Source of the DNA: Candidatus Obscuribacterales bacterium
Lineage (GTDB): Bacteria > Cyanobacteriota > Vampirovibrionia > Obscuribacterales > Obscuribacteraceae
NCBI GenBank assembly: GCA_019746975.1
Contig: JAIERK010000046.1
Coordinates: forward strand, 48,385-112,384
Direction: 5' to 3'
Length of the DNA: 64,000 bases
Every line of letters starts with the position of its first letter. Position 1 is the stretch's first letter. The position numbers and the translations under genes were made by a program. This document shows positions 34,476 to 44,231 of the stretch, piece by piece. The notes below the pieces were generated by a model, which had not been told where the DNA came from, searched no databases, and saw nothing but the letters and a program-made list of their open reading frames with translations.

Positions 34476-35822
34476 GTGAGCGACTCGAATAAATCAAAAG
34501 AGACGAAACTGATTTATGAAGGGTCGGTAAAACGTCTGTATCAATCGCCGACTGACGAGGAATCTCTCTGGTTCGAGTTCACAGACGACTATTCAATTTT
34601 TGACTGGGGCAAGATGCCCAACACTATCTTGAATAAAGGAAAAGCTTTGACCTTTCTCGGAGCATACTTCTTCGACGTGTTCGGGAAGTCCAGCTTCTGG
34701 CAAGCACTTCCAGACTCAAAACACATGAAGAGGTTTGGAGGCGATTGGCTGAAGCGAAGATTCACTCACGTTGTGTTTGAAAACCTATTGTCCAACGGTA
34801 TGCCGCATCACTTCAAATGTCTGTCCGACGGGAAAACGACGATCGACCCCAACACTGTCAGCGGTGCCTCGCCGCTATATATGGAAGTCATCAAGGCGGA
34901 AGTGCCGAATCCCGAGTGCCGCAAGATCCTCAACCACGAACTCTATTTCTATCCCCACCTCGAAGATGCGAAAGGTAGAGATTTTACCCGCAGACTCATC
35001 CCGCTCGAAGTAGTTTTTCGTTTCGGCATGCCGGAAGGAAGTTCATTGACTTCAAGGCTGAAGAAGAATCCGGCTTACTTGAAAGAGCTGGGTCTGCCAG
35101 CTACACCAACACCCGGAGAGTGGTTTCCGGTTCCTGTCATTGAGTTTTTCACAAAATTAGAACCGAGCGACAGACTGCTGACCTGGGCGGAAGCCTCGTT
35201 GATTTCCGGACTATCGGCTGACGCATTTCAATCCATGTGCGAGATGACCCTCGCCGCTTCGCTCGGTCTGTACCACATATTCGCAGAACGCGGAATCGAG
35301 CTCTGGGACGGCAAGTTCGAATTCATCGTCGACTACACTGTCGCCGGGGCACCGCAGGTGATGCTCGCCGACAGTATCGGACCGGACGAACTGAGATTGA
35401 TATATCGCGGTCATCATTTGTCCAAAGAATTGATCCGTCAGATTTACCGGGACTCGAGCTGGGCGCAGGCACTAGGTAAAGCCAAGGATATAGCAAAGCA
35501 ACGCCAGGGCTCCGATTTCAAACGGATCTGCATCGAAGAGTTGAAACAAACTCCAGCGCTCTTGAATCCACAAGAAAAGGAAATCGTCGACTCCTTGTAT
35601 GGAAGTCTCGTCAATCATGTCGCAAACCATGAAGTGTTTGCGCAACAGCCTGCAATCGATCAATTCGTTGAAAAGCTGGATAAAACGCTAAGCAAGTCAT
35701 CTTCAGGATGGCACACAGGCTCTTCTGAATCGCAGCACCCACGCCGCAGAGGACAGAGCGGCAAGGCATCAATTCACCAGGAGAAGGAGATTTCGATCAA
35801 ACCGAGAGGAGACAATCGCTGA
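34476..35822 (+). CDS. purC: Phosphoribosylaminoimidazole-succinocarboxamide synthase, long form (448 aa)
   Basis: Ligates aspartate to CAIR (SAICAR synthase). The family opening is clear: KLIYEGSVKRLYQSP, then WFEFTDDYSIFDW and NKGKALTFLG, with the C-terminal ATP-binding lobe WDGKFEFIVDY, VMLADSIGPDELR. Typical PurC is 235-310 residues; here the extra length is spread as insertions around residues 60-250 plus a basic, disordered tail of about 50 residues (HPRRRGQSGK). Start is GTG 34476 with AAGGAGG five bases upstream. The stop overlaps purD's ATG (TGATG). The assignment rests on motifs and on filling the pathway in this operon. Confidence 0.88.
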   Translation: MSDSNKSKETKLIYEGSVKRLYQSPTDEESLWFEFTDDYSIFDWGKMPNTILNKGKALTFLGAYFFDVFGKSSFWQALPDSKHMKRFGGDWLKRRFTHVVFENLLSNGMPHHFKCLSDGKTTIDPNTVSGASPLYMEVIKAEVPNPECRKILNHELYFYPHLEDAKGRDFTRRLIPLEVVFRFGMPEGSSLTSRLKKNPAYLKELGLPATPTPGEWFPVPVIEFFTKLEPSDRLLTWAEASLISGLSADAFQSMCEMTLAASLGLYHIFAERGIELWDGKFEFIVDYTVAGAPQVMLADSIGPDELRLIYRGHHLSKELIRQIYRDSSWAQALGKAKDIAKQRQGSDFKRICIEELKQTPALLNPQEKEIVDSLYGSLVNHVANHEVFAQQPAIDQFVEKLDKTLSKSSSGWHTGSSESQHPRRRGQSGKASIHQEKEISIKPRGDNR

Positions 35823-37096
35823 TGGCTCAAATAGATGTCCTCGTAGTCGGCAGCGGTGGACGAGAACATGCCCTCGTCTGGAAAATTGCTCAAAGTGATC
35901 GTGTGGGTCGTGTCTATTGCGCTCCCGGTAACGGTGGCACAGCATTCGAATCCAAGACGGAAAACGTGGCGATTGGCGTCGGAGAATTCGAAAAGCTCAG
36001 TCAGTTTGCAATCGAAAAGAAGTGCGGACTCGTAGTCATCGGACCGGACAATCCTCTTGCAGACGGCATCGTCGACCACATGGAACAGCACGGGTTGAAA
36101 GTGTTCGGTCCCCGAAAAGAATCGGCCAGGCTCGAGGCAAGCAAGTCTCACGCAAAAGAAAAGATGACAGAACTCGGCATCCCAACCGCTCGATTCGAAG
36201 CCTTTAAAGACAAGCTCAAGGCTCTTGAATTCGCAAAAGCTAACGAATGGGCTCGCGTTGTCAAAGACGACGGACTTGCACTCGGCAAAGGTGTAGTGGT
36301 ATGCGATACAGCGTCGGAAGTAGAAGCCGCACTGGAGCGTATGTTGACTCCGCAAGCCGATAGCTTAGTGGTCGTCGAAGAGAAATTGGTAGGTGAAGAG
36401 CTATCGCTCTTCCTTATCATCGACGGGAAAGACTCACTGACGCTTGCCGCTTCGCAAGATCACAAACGCCGCCTGGACGGCGACAAGGGACCCAACACCG
36501 GTGGTATGGGCGCATATTCCCCTGTACCTTTGTACGAAGCAAACAAAAAAGCGATCGATGAGAAAGTCGTCGCTCCAATCGTAAATGCCCTCGCCGACGG
36601 ACGCCTGAAGTACAAAGGAGTGCTGTTCATCGGCATTATGATGGCAGACGGTATTCCCTATGTACTGGAGTTCAATGCCCGCTTCGGAGATCCGGAAACT
36701 CAGGCGATCTTGCCCAGACTGAAATCGGACATCGTACCGCTTCTTTTGGCCTCGGTGGAAGGTACGCTCCCCTCAGTCAGCCTCGAGTGGGACTCACGAT
36801 TCAGTTGCTGTGTTGTCGCTTGCGCGGACAACTATCCGGAAGGATCTTCCAAGGGCAAGCCAATCACAATAGGAACACTGCCTTCAGACACGTATCTATT
36901 TCAAGCGGGCACCGCCGTCAATAATGAAGTGGTCACTACCAATGGTGGCAGAGTCCTCAGCATCGTCGCCCTAGACGACGATCCGCAGCTGGCTCAAGCG
37001 AAGGCGTATCAAGCTCTGCGCAACGTGTCGTTCGAAGGGATGGATTATCGCAAAGACATAGCCTGGAGGGTCGCGACCAAGTGTCACTCAAGATAG
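35822..37096 (+). CDS. purD: Phosphoribosylamine-glycine ligase (GARS)
   Basis: ATP-grasp enzyme that joins glycine to phosphoribosylamine. Standard length, 424. N-terminus VLVVGSGGREHALVWKIAQS; substrate motif GPDNPLADGIVD; ATP-grasp KDDGLALGKGVVV; LSLFLIIDGKD; HKRRLDGDKGPNTGGMGAYSP; and metal-binding EFNARFGDPETQ. Its ATG overlaps the purC stop and its end overlaps purN by 16 bases, so translation is coupled. Confidence 0.96.
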   Translation: MAQIDVLVVGSGGREHALVWKIAQSDRVGRVYCAPGNGGTAFESKTENVAIGVGEFEKLSQFAIEKKCGLVVIGPDNPLADGIVDHMEQHGLKVFGPRKESARLEASKSHAKEKMTELGIPTARFEAFKDKLKALEFAKANEWARVVKDDGLALGKGVVVCDTASEVEAALERMLTPQADSLVVVEEKLVGEELSLFLIIDGKDSLTLAASQDHKRRLDGDKGPNTGGMGAYSPVPLYEANKKAIDEKVVAPIVNALADGRLKYKGVLFIGIMMADGIPYVLEFNARFGDPETQAILPRLKSDIVPLLLASVEGTLPSVSLEWDSRFSCCVVACADNYPEGSSKGKPITIGTLPSDTYLFQAGTAVNNEVVTTNGGRVLSIVALDDDPQLAQAKAYQALRNVSFEGMDYRKDIAWRVATKCHSR

Positions 37097-37704
37097 CAGT
37101 CTTCATATCAGGTCGGGGCTCCAATCTCAACGCCATGATTCAGGCGATAAGCGACAAGCGCCTCGACGCTCAGATCCAGTGCGTCGTCTCCAACGATCCG
37201 GAAGCACAAGGGCTAGTTATCGCGCAACAACACGGACTGCAGACGTTCGCTCTACCTCATAAAGGGATGAAACGTCGGGAACACGAAGAGAAAATCCTCG
37301 AACATCTCGCCCAGTACGAGCTTGATTTTGTCGTTCTGGCCGGATACATGCGCGTTATCAGTGCAGAATTTCTGAAACGCTTTCACGACGAACGTGGATT
37401 TTATCGGGTTATTAACATCCATCCATCGCTGTTACCGTCGTTTCCCGGAGTTAGTGGCTACGAAGATGCTTTCAACTACGGCGTCAAAGTTTCGGGTGTC
37501 ACCGTTCATCTGGTCGACGAAGAAGTCGACAAAGGCATTATCCTCGCGCAGGAGCCTTTTCCTCGATTCCCTGACGACACTCTCAGCACGTTTTGTGCCC
37601 GCGGGCTTTCGGTTGAACATGCGCTCTACCCGGCTGTCCTGCAGCAAATCGCCAAAGAAGGCGTGAGCCTAATCCCTAAGAAACAGGTGGAAAAAGTCAC
37701 GTGA
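37081..37704 (+). CDS. purN: Phosphoribosylglycinamide formyltransferase
   Basis: Transfers a formyl group from 10-formyl-THF to GAR. Motifs: ISGRGSNLNAMIQAI for the substrate phosphate, VVLAGYMRVIS, and the catalytic INIHPSLLPSFPG with Asn and His, then HLVDEEVDKGIIL with the catalytic Asp. 207 aa is normal. GTG at 37081 has GGAGGG eight bases upstream and lies inside the end of purD. Last four bases overlap purL. Confidence 0.96.
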   Translation: MSLKIAVFISGRGSNLNAMIQAISDKRLDAQIQCVVSNDPEAQGLVIAQQHGLQTFALPHKGMKRREHEEKILEHLAQYELDFVVLAGYMRVISAEFLKRFHDERGFYRVINIHPSLLPSFPGVSGYEDAFNYGVKVSGVTVHLVDEEVDKGIILAQEPFPRFPDDTLSTFCARGLSVEHALYPAVLQQIAKEGVSLIPKKQVEKVT

Positions 37705-40700
37705 CGACAACAGCGAACAGTGAGATCAGTAATCCATTGAGCCCTTCGGACAGTCGATTCGAGGTTTTGTCCTTCGCCGTCCTGCAAAGTGCTGAAGCCC
37801 ACTTCCCAATCTATTGGATAAAATTCGACCGGCAAACGACCGATGAAGCAAAGCTGGTCAATTGCTTGAATGAAATTTTGGTCGATCCGGTTATTCAACA
37901 GGGTGTTGTTCTGAGAAGTGCGGATCTGGACCAGCTCTTCGAATCCTTCTTGCAAAGAGGGTTTCACTGGGTAGCACAGAAGCAATTCCTGCCCGGTGTA
38001 ACCGACAATCTCGCTCACACCATCCATGAAGCGCTGCTGCTCAAAGGCATTTCGCCCGACGTGAAAGTCGCGTCCGGCTCGGCCAACTTGTTGCCGGTCC
38101 TCAATTTCAAAACTAGAGACGATGTTTCAAACTATGCACAATACCGTCTCTATCACCCGCTCGTAGAAAAATTGGCAGTTGTCGATCTGAACGAGAAGAG
38201 TGCGGATTCCGTTCTAGGATTTCCTGATGTCATGCTCATCGAGCCGAGCAAGCCGGAGCTAATAGACCTGGAGCCGCTCGACGACGTCCAACTGTTAAAA
38301 CTCAGTCAGGATAGGCTTTTAGCCTTATCACTCGAAGAGATGCAGGCCATCAAAAGTCATTTCGCCTCCGCGTCCGTAAAGGAGGAGCGCAAAAAATTGT
38401 CGCTATCATCCATGCCGACCGACGTCGAATTGGAAATCCTTGCTCAGACCTGGTCAGAACACTGCAAACACAAGATTTTTGCCGCCACCATCAACTATAC
38501 GGAAAAGAAAACCAGGTCAGACAAGCAGGCAGAACCAAAGAAGATCGACAGCCTCTACAAGACATTTATCAAAGGAGCCACGCATCAACTCAAGGAGCGG
38601 CGCCCCGATCTCTTGTCGGTATTCGAAGACAACTCCGGAGTAGTGAAGTGGAATGAAGATACCGCTATCTGCTTCAAGGTAGAGACACACAACTCGCCCT
38701 CGGCGCTAGAGCCTTACGGCGGCGCCTTAACCGGCATTCTGGGCGTCAATCGAGACATCCTCGGCACCGGTCTCGGTGCAAGACCGATATTCAACACCGA
38801 TGTTTTTTGCTTCGCACATCCCGACAGCGAACTGGCAGACCGCCCGAAGATGCTCCCACCGGAGGCGATCCCATCAGGGGTTCGCAAAGGCGTCCAAGAT
38901 GGCGGTAACAAAAGCGGTATTCCTACCGTCAACGGCGCCATCTTTTTCCATGACGGCTATCGAGCAAAACCGCTGGTCTTCTGTGGGACCGGAGGGATCT
39001 TGCCAATCATGCGCGATGATGTGAAGCTGTACGAGAAGCATACAAAACCAGGTGATCGTATCGTGATGGTCGGTGGAAGAGTTGGTAAGGACGGCATCCA
39101 CGGTGCCACCTTCTCCTCTGAATCGATGCACGAAGGCTCACCTGTAACTGCTGTTCAGATTGGCGATCCTTTTACGCAAAAGCGGGTCATTGATTTCGTG
39201 ATTGCGGCCCGAGACATGGAATTGATTACCGGGATAACAGACAACGGCGCGGGTGGGCTCTCCTCATCCGTGGGCGAGATGGCTGGTATCACAGGAGGTG
39301 CCACCATGGATTTGGCGGCGGTGCCTCTCAAATATCCTGGGCTGGAAGACTGGCAAATTGTCGTATCAGAATCACAGGAGAGGATGACCCTCTCGACTCG
39401 CGAACCGGAGAGGCTCAAAGAGCTCGCTTCAGCCTACAACGTCGAAGTGAGCGACATCGGCGAGTTTCACAATCGAGGCTATTTCGAGGTGCGACGCGGG
39501 GACACGACGGTTGCGCTCCTTCCCCTGGAATTCTTGCACAACGGTGTGCCGAAGCTCGTGCTTGATGCCGAATGGTTTCCCCCCGACACGAAAGAGAACC
39601 GGACCGCACTTTCAACAAAGACTATGGAGAAGTCCGCGGAGCACGCCTATTCATCTAATAATGGCTTCAGCGAGCACCTTTTGTCCCTGCTTTCGCATCC
39701 CAACATCTCTAGCCGCGAGTTCGTGATTCGTCAATACGACCACGAGGTTCAAGGCGGAAGCGTAATCAAGCCGCTCATGGGCAAAGACCAGACCGCTCCC
39801 TGCGATGCCGGCGTGATCAAGCCGGTCTTCGATGCGCCGGAAGGGCTGGTCATCTCCAACGGACTCTGCCCGCAGTGGAGCCAGCACGACCCCTATCTGA
39901 TGGCGGTGAGCGCTGTCGATGAGGCTGTCCGCAACACCGTCGTAGTAGGCGCCGACCCATCGACAATCTGCCTCCTCGACAATTTCTGCTGGCCCGATCC
40001 CATCGCTTCAGAGCGCAACTTCGATGGCAACTACAAACTCGGCCAATTGGTGAGGACCTGTCAGGGACTTTACGATGCTTGCCTCGCCTATGGCGCACCG
40101 CTTATCTCAGGCAAAGACAGCATGAAGAATGACTTTGACGACAAGGTCGTAAGACTGTCCATTCCTCCGACTTTACTCGTATCGGCCATCGCCAAGACCC
40201 CCGACAGCCTGAAGTGCGTGACGATGCAATTCAAGAGCGAAGGCGATCTGATCCTACTCTTGAGCGCCGGCACTGCGTCCTTGACCGGCAGCCATTACGA
40301 AGCATTGTTCGGCGAGCGCACAATGCCCCTGCCCTCGATCAACCTGGAAGTGGCGAACAGGCTGTATAAGGCGGTCTTCGATTCTATTCAAGATCGTCTT
40401 ATTCAATCCGCCCACGATTTATCGGAAGGCGGTCTGGCAGTGGCATTAGCCGAGTGCTCCATTGGAAGCGGGCTGGGAGCCGACATCGATCTGGACATGT
40501 ATTTGAAACATCAAGGTTCTACGGTTGAGCAGGGCTTGTTTGGCGAAGGTCCAGCCAAGCTCTTGATCACGATCAAGCAAATCGACTTGGCGAAATTCAA
40601 CGCCAGGTTGAACATGCCGGGCATAAGCTGCATCACCCTGGGTCAGGTCACAACTGACGCACGGCTTCTCGTGTCTGCACCGGGTTCGGTACCAGAAGGT

Positions 40701-40772
40701 GACGGACCATGGCTCGACCTGACGATCGAAAAGATGCGAAAAGCTTGGTCCTCGCCGTTACCCTTCGATTAA
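37701..40772 (+). CDS. purL: FGAM synthase, PurS-PurL type large subunit (1023 aa)
   Basis: Converts FGAR to FGAM with ammonia supplied by PurQ. Length lies between small PurL (about 740) and the single-chain enzyme with fused glutaminase (about 1,300). The extra N-terminal 200 residues look like a PurS-type structural domain, possibly duplicated, and no glutaminase domain is attached; purQ is the next gene. Catalytic PurL parts: TWSEHCKHK, KVETHNSPSALEPYGGALTG, NGAGGLSSSVGEMAG, and a second AIRS-like half with SGKDSMKNDF and HDLSEGGLAVALAE. GTG at 37701 overlaps purN (GTGA). No separate purS is needed or seen. Confidence 0.93.
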   Translation: MTTTANSEISNPLSPSDSRFEVLSFAVLQSAEAHFPIYWIKFDRQTTDEAKLVNCLNEILVDPVIQQGVVLRSADLDQLFESFLQRGFHWVAQKQFLPGVTDNLAHTIHEALLLKGISPDVKVASGSANLLPVLNFKTRDDVSNYAQYRLYHPLVEKLAVVDLNEKSADSVLGFPDVMLIEPSKPELIDLEPLDDVQLLKLSQDRLLALSLEEMQAIKSHFASASVKEERKKLSLSSMPTDVELEILAQTWSEHCKHKIFAATINYTEKKTRSDKQAEPKKIDSLYKTFIKGATHQLKERRPDLLSVFEDNSGVVKWNEDTAICFKVETHNSPSALEPYGGALTGILGVNRDILGTGLGARPIFNTDVFCFAHPDSELADRPKMLPPEAIPSGVRKGVQDGGNKSGIPTVNGAIFFHDGYRAKPLVFCGTGGILPIMRDDVKLYEKHTKPGDRIVMVGGRVGKDGIHGATFSSESMHEGSPVTAVQIGDPFTQKRVIDFVIAARDMELITGITDNGAGGLSSSVGEMAGITGGATMDLAAVPLKYPGLEDWQIVVSESQERMTLSTREPERLKELASAYNVEVSDIGEFHNRGYFEVRRGDTTVALLPLEFLHNGVPKLVLDAEWFPPDTKENRTALSTKTMEKSAEHAYSSNNGFSEHLLSLLSHPNISSREFVIRQYDHEVQGGSVIKPLMGKDQTAPCDAGVIKPVFDAPEGLVISNGLCPQWSQHDPYLMAVSAVDEAVRNTVVVGADPSTICLLDNFCWPDPIASERNFDGNYKLGQLVRTCQGLYDACLAYGAPLISGKDSMKNDFDDKVVRLSIPPTLLVSAIAKTPDSLKCVTMQFKSEGDLILLLSAGTASLTGSHYEALFGERTMPLPSINLEVANRLYKAVFDSIQDRLIQSAHDLSEGGLAVALAECSIGSGLGADIDLDMYLKHQGSTVEQGLFGEGPAKLLITIKQIDLAKFNARLNMPGISCITLGQVTTDARLLVSAPGSVPEGDGPWLDLTIEKMRKAWSSPLPFD

Positions 40773-40787
40773 GTGAGAGGCTTCGAA

Positions 40788-41558
40788 ATGAAACAACCCA
40801 GAGCGATTGTAATCTCCGGCGACGGTATCAACTGTGAAGCAGAAACTCGATTCGGCCTCACACTCGCCGGTTTTCAATCGCAAGAATGCCACATTGCGGC
40901 GCTGCTCTCCAAACCTGAGCTGCTCGATGACTTCTCTCTACTGGTCCTGCCCGGCGGCTTCTCGTTTGGGGATGAGATCGCCAGCGGCAAGGTGATCGCC
41001 ATAAAATGGATGGAAAGACTAAACGACATCACTTACAAGTTTATCGAGCGAGATCGGCTTGTGATAGGCATCTGCAATGGCTTTCAAATGTTGGTTCAAA
41101 TGAGCCTCTTACCGGAATTGAAACATCCAACAGAAAAGGTGGTGAGTCTCCTGCACAACAAAGGCGGCCGATTCATCAATCGATGGGTAGGCATGACCGT
41201 CGAGAAGCAGGCGCAACAAGGATTCTTTGCCGGACTGGAAGACATCGAGCTGCCTATTCGTCATGGCGAAGGCAGAATTCATCCGCTTTCAGGAAAAGAG
41301 GAATTGATAGAAAAACATGGTGCTCTGAAGTACAAGGAGGACATCAATGGCAGCTTCCAGCGACTAGCAGCATTGACTAACTCTAAAGGTAACGTGCTTG
41401 GTCTCATGCCTCATCCCGAGGCCTTTGTTCGATTCTCTCAGCATCCGGCATGGACAGACATGGTAGCTCGAGGAGACGATCTGGCTGACGACAGCTACAA
41501 AGGTAAGATGCCCGATGGCCTGGCTATTTTGAAAAACGCCTTCGCAATGACTAGATAG
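40788..41558 (+). CDS. purQ: FGAM synthase, glutaminase subunit
   Basis: Class I glutamine amidotransferase that feeds ammonia to PurL. Triad: Cys in GICNGFQMLVQM, His and Glu in LMPHPEAFVRF. Also LVLPGGFSFGDEIASGK and RHGEGR typical of PurQ. ATG 40788 is preferred, with AGAGG about 10 bases upstream; GTG 40773 directly after the purL stop would add five residues. Follows purL by 15 bases. Confidence 0.95.
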   Translation: MKQPRAIVISGDGINCEAETRFGLTLAGFQSQECHIAALLSKPELLDDFSLLVLPGGFSFGDEIASGKVIAIKWMERLNDITYKFIERDRLVIGICNGFQMLVQMSLLPELKHPTEKVVSLLHNKGGRFINRWVGMTVEKQAQQGFFAGLEDIELPIRHGEGRIHPLSGKEELIEKHGALKYKEDINGSFQRLAALTNSKGNVLGLMPHPEAFVRFSQHPAWTDMVARGDDLADDSYKGKMPDGLAILKNAFAMTR

Positions 41559-41568
41559 GAGTGCTTTG

Positions 41569-42585
41569 ATGGATCCGAAAACATACGCTGAAGCTGGAGT
41601 CGATATTCACAAGGCTGATGCTTTCGTCGCACGCTTGAAGCACTCGGCTCGCCGAGATGGTCACAGGCGATTGTGGCCGGCCGCCGGTGGATACGCGTCT
41701 GTCTACCCAGTCCATGGCAATCTGGCCGTGGCGCTCACTACCGATGGTGTCGGTACAAAACTTCTGGTTGCGCTGGAACAAAACAAGCTGGACACTATAG
41801 GTATAGATCTGGTAGCCATGTGCGTCAACGATCTTCTTTGTGTAGGTGCCACGCCATCTGCATTTCTCGATTATTATGCAACTGGAAAGTTGGACGAACG
41901 ACTTTCAGATGACCTGGTCAAAGGGATCATTCAGGGTTGCGATCAGGCTTGTATGCTTCTAGTCGGCGGCGAAACGGCCGAGCTTCCGGATCTATATCAA
42001 AATGGACATTTTGATATAGCCGGTTTCGCCATGGGGACTGTATCGAAAGAGTCGCTGATTACCGGAGAACACCTGACGGCAGGAGACAAACTGATCGGTG
42101 TGGCTTCGACAGGTATTCATTCCAACGGCTTCTCGCTTGCCAGAAAGCTGGTTCCCTTAGAGTCGCCCTTACGTAAGTCACTGTTGAATCCAACCGCCAT
42201 CTATGCAGCGCCTGTAGTCAGACTGCTCAACGAATATCCGGGTTGTATCAAAGGTATGGCCCACATCACAGGTGGTGGCTGGACCAACGTCACCAGACCA
42301 CAACGCAATTTGGGTTATGTTATCGAGCACCACCTGCCTGTGCCCGAAGTTATGAAATTCATGGCTGAGAAAGTATCAGCTGAAGAGATGTTTAAAACCT
42401 TCAACATGGGTATGGGTCTTTGCGTTATGACGAGCGACGAACATGTCGATCGAGTAGTCAACACCTTTGCCTCTTCGCAGTTGCAGTCCATGGTGGTCGG
42501 CGAAATTGCCGGCAAGAAGCCTGTTTTGACGATAAAGGGTGCCCTTGGTGGCAAAGACATTGTTTTGAACAATTCCACGAAGTGA
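41569..42585 (+). CDS. purM: Phosphoribosylformylglycinamidine cyclo-ligase (AIRS)
   Basis: Closes FGAM to AIR with ATP. Motifs: TYAEAGVDIHKADAFV at the start, LTTDGVGTKLLVALE, DLVAMCVNDLLCVGATPSAFLDYYATGKL, GGETAELP, and AHITGGGWTNVTR. ATG 41569 follows TAGGAG; a TTG immediately before it (41566) is less likely. Normal length, 338 aa. Confidence 0.96.
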   Translation: MDPKTYAEAGVDIHKADAFVARLKHSARRDGHRRLWPAAGGYASVYPVHGNLAVALTTDGVGTKLLVALEQNKLDTIGIDLVAMCVNDLLCVGATPSAFLDYYATGKLDERLSDDLVKGIIQGCDQACMLLVGGETAELPDLYQNGHFDIAGFAMGTVSKESLITGEHLTAGDKLIGVASTGIHSNGFSLARKLVPLESPLRKSLLNPTAIYAAPVVRLLNEYPGCIKGMAHITGGGWTNVTRPQRNLGYVIEHHLPVPEVMKFMAEKVSAEEMFKTFNMGMGLCVMTSDEHVDRVVNTFASSQLQSMVVGEIAGKKPVLTIKGALGGKDIVLNNSTK

Positions 42586-42629
42586 AGTTTCTAACGGTAT
42601 CGTATTGAGCGCCACAAGGAGAGAGATAA

Positions 42630-44219
42630 ATGCCGACCGCACTAGTAAGCGTTTCCGACAAGACAGGACTGGTAGAGCTTCTAACAGAGCTTCGTAAGCA
42701 CGACAAGAACTACAAGTTTGTCGCGACTACCAGCACTGCAGAACACTTGAAGGAAAACAAAATCGATTGCATCACGGTGGAAAGTATAACCAAGTTTCCC
42801 GAGATCCTCGGCGGTCGAGTAAAGACTCTGCATCCAAATATTTTCGCAAGCATTCTGGCAAGAGCCACTGAGGAAGATCGAAACTGTTTGAAAGAGCTCG
42901 GTCTTGATGAGATCAGCCTGGTGATTGTCAATCTGTATCCCTTTGAAAAGAAGCTCAAGGAAAATTTGCCAGAACCAAAGATGATCGAGCAGATCGATGT
43001 CGGCGGTCCAAGCATGATCCGAGCAGCAGCAAAGAATTTCGACAGAGTCGGAATTCTTTGCGATCCCGATCAGTATTCCGCCGTGAAAGAAGAACTCAAA
43101 AACAACGGCGAACTCAGCAAGGACTTCCGACGCGAGCTCGCTTCGCAAGCCTTCCAGCGCACGATGAGATATGACACCGCAATATCAACGTACTTTGAAG
43201 CACAGGTCAAAGCTGCCGGCGAATGCAGCAAGAGCGGTAACGGTCAGGAGTGCGGAATGCCGGAGAGCATCAATGTCAACCTGGCCCAGCATCAAAAATT
43301 GCGATACGGTGAGAATCCTCATCAGTCGGCTGTCTGGTATGCACCAAGCCGCCACCATTCCGATGGCGAAATTAGCTTTCCGCCATTCGAACAGCTGCAA
43401 GGCAAAGATATGTCGTCCAACAATATCGTCGACACCTTTGCACTGGTGAAATTCCTCCGTGAGCAAGATGGTCCTGCCGTCTGCATCATCAAGCACAACA
43501 ATCCCTGTGGTATCGCCATAGGCAAGACACTCGGCGAAGCTCTAGAAAAGGCCCATAAGACCGATCCTATGGCCGCATTCGGTGGCATCTTCGGCTTTAC
43601 CGGAGAGGTGGATGAGGCGCTCGCCGCAGCCATAACGAAAGACTTTATCGAAATCGTCGCAGCGCCTTCCTACAGCAAAGGTGCGATCGAAGCTTTCAAC
43701 AAAAAGAAAAACGTCCGAGTGCTCAAATTGAAGCCCGGAGTATTGCAACTGCAGGAATCAGACAGATGGCATTCTCGCGACCTGCAAGATTTCGGCTGGA
43801 TTGTTGAGCGCGCCGATGAGCCGGCCCCTCAGGTTGACAACTTTTCCGCCGTCGTCGGCGACTTCCCGAAGGCGCTCAAAGATGACATCAAGTTTGCCTG
43901 GGGAGTGGTGAAACACCTTACATCGAACGCGATTTTCATCGCCAAAGACGGTTGCTCATTGGGCTTCGGTATCGGTCAAACGAGTAGAATCGCCAGCGTG
44001 AAAATAGCCCTGGCGCAAGCCGGTGAACAGGCGCGGGGTGCTATTCTCGCGAGTGATGCTTTCTTCCCCGCCACTGACAACATTGACGAGGCCGCTCGCG
44101 CCGGAATAAGTGTTATCGTACAACCTGGCGGCAGCATCAAGGATGAAGAAGTCATCAAAGCATGCCAGGAAAAGGGAATCACAATGCTGTTCACCGGACA
44201 GCGCTGTTTCAAGCACTGA
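42630..44219 (+). CDS. purH: Bifunctional AICAR transformylase / IMP cyclohydrolase
   Basis: Last two steps to IMP. N-terminal IMP cyclohydrolase (MGS-like fold): VSVSDKTGLVELL, TSTAEHLKEN, GGRVKTLHPNIFASIL, DVGGPSMIRAAAKN. C-terminal AICAR transformylase: LRYGENPHQSAVWY, IIKHNNPCGIA, DPMAAFGGIFGF, and SDAFFPATDNIDEAARAG. Length 529 is normal. The ATG follows AAGGAGAG at correct spacing. There are 44 bases after purM and 12 before purE. Confidence 0.97.
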   Translation: MPTALVSVSDKTGLVELLTELRKHDKNYKFVATTSTAEHLKENKIDCITVESITKFPEILGGRVKTLHPNIFASILARATEEDRNCLKELGLDEISLVIVNLYPFEKKLKENLPEPKMIEQIDVGGPSMIRAAAKNFDRVGILCDPDQYSAVKEELKNNGELSKDFRRELASQAFQRTMRYDTAISTYFEAQVKAAGECSKSGNGQECGMPESINVNLAQHQKLRYGENPHQSAVWYAPSRHHSDGEISFPPFEQLQGKDMSSNNIVDTFALVKFLREQDGPAVCIIKHNNPCGIAIGKTLGEALEKAHKTDPMAAFGGIFGFTGEVDEALAAAITKDFIEIVAAPSYSKGAIEAFNKKKNVRVLKLKPGVLQLQESDRWHSRDLQDFGWIVERADEPAPQVDNFSAVVGDFPKALKDDIKFAWGVVKHLTSNAIFIAKDGCSLGFGIGQTSRIASVKIALAQAGEQARGAILASDAFFPATDNIDEAARAGISVIVQPGGSIKDEEVIKACQEKGITMLFTGQRCFKH

Positions 44220-44231
44220 GGACTATTCGAA

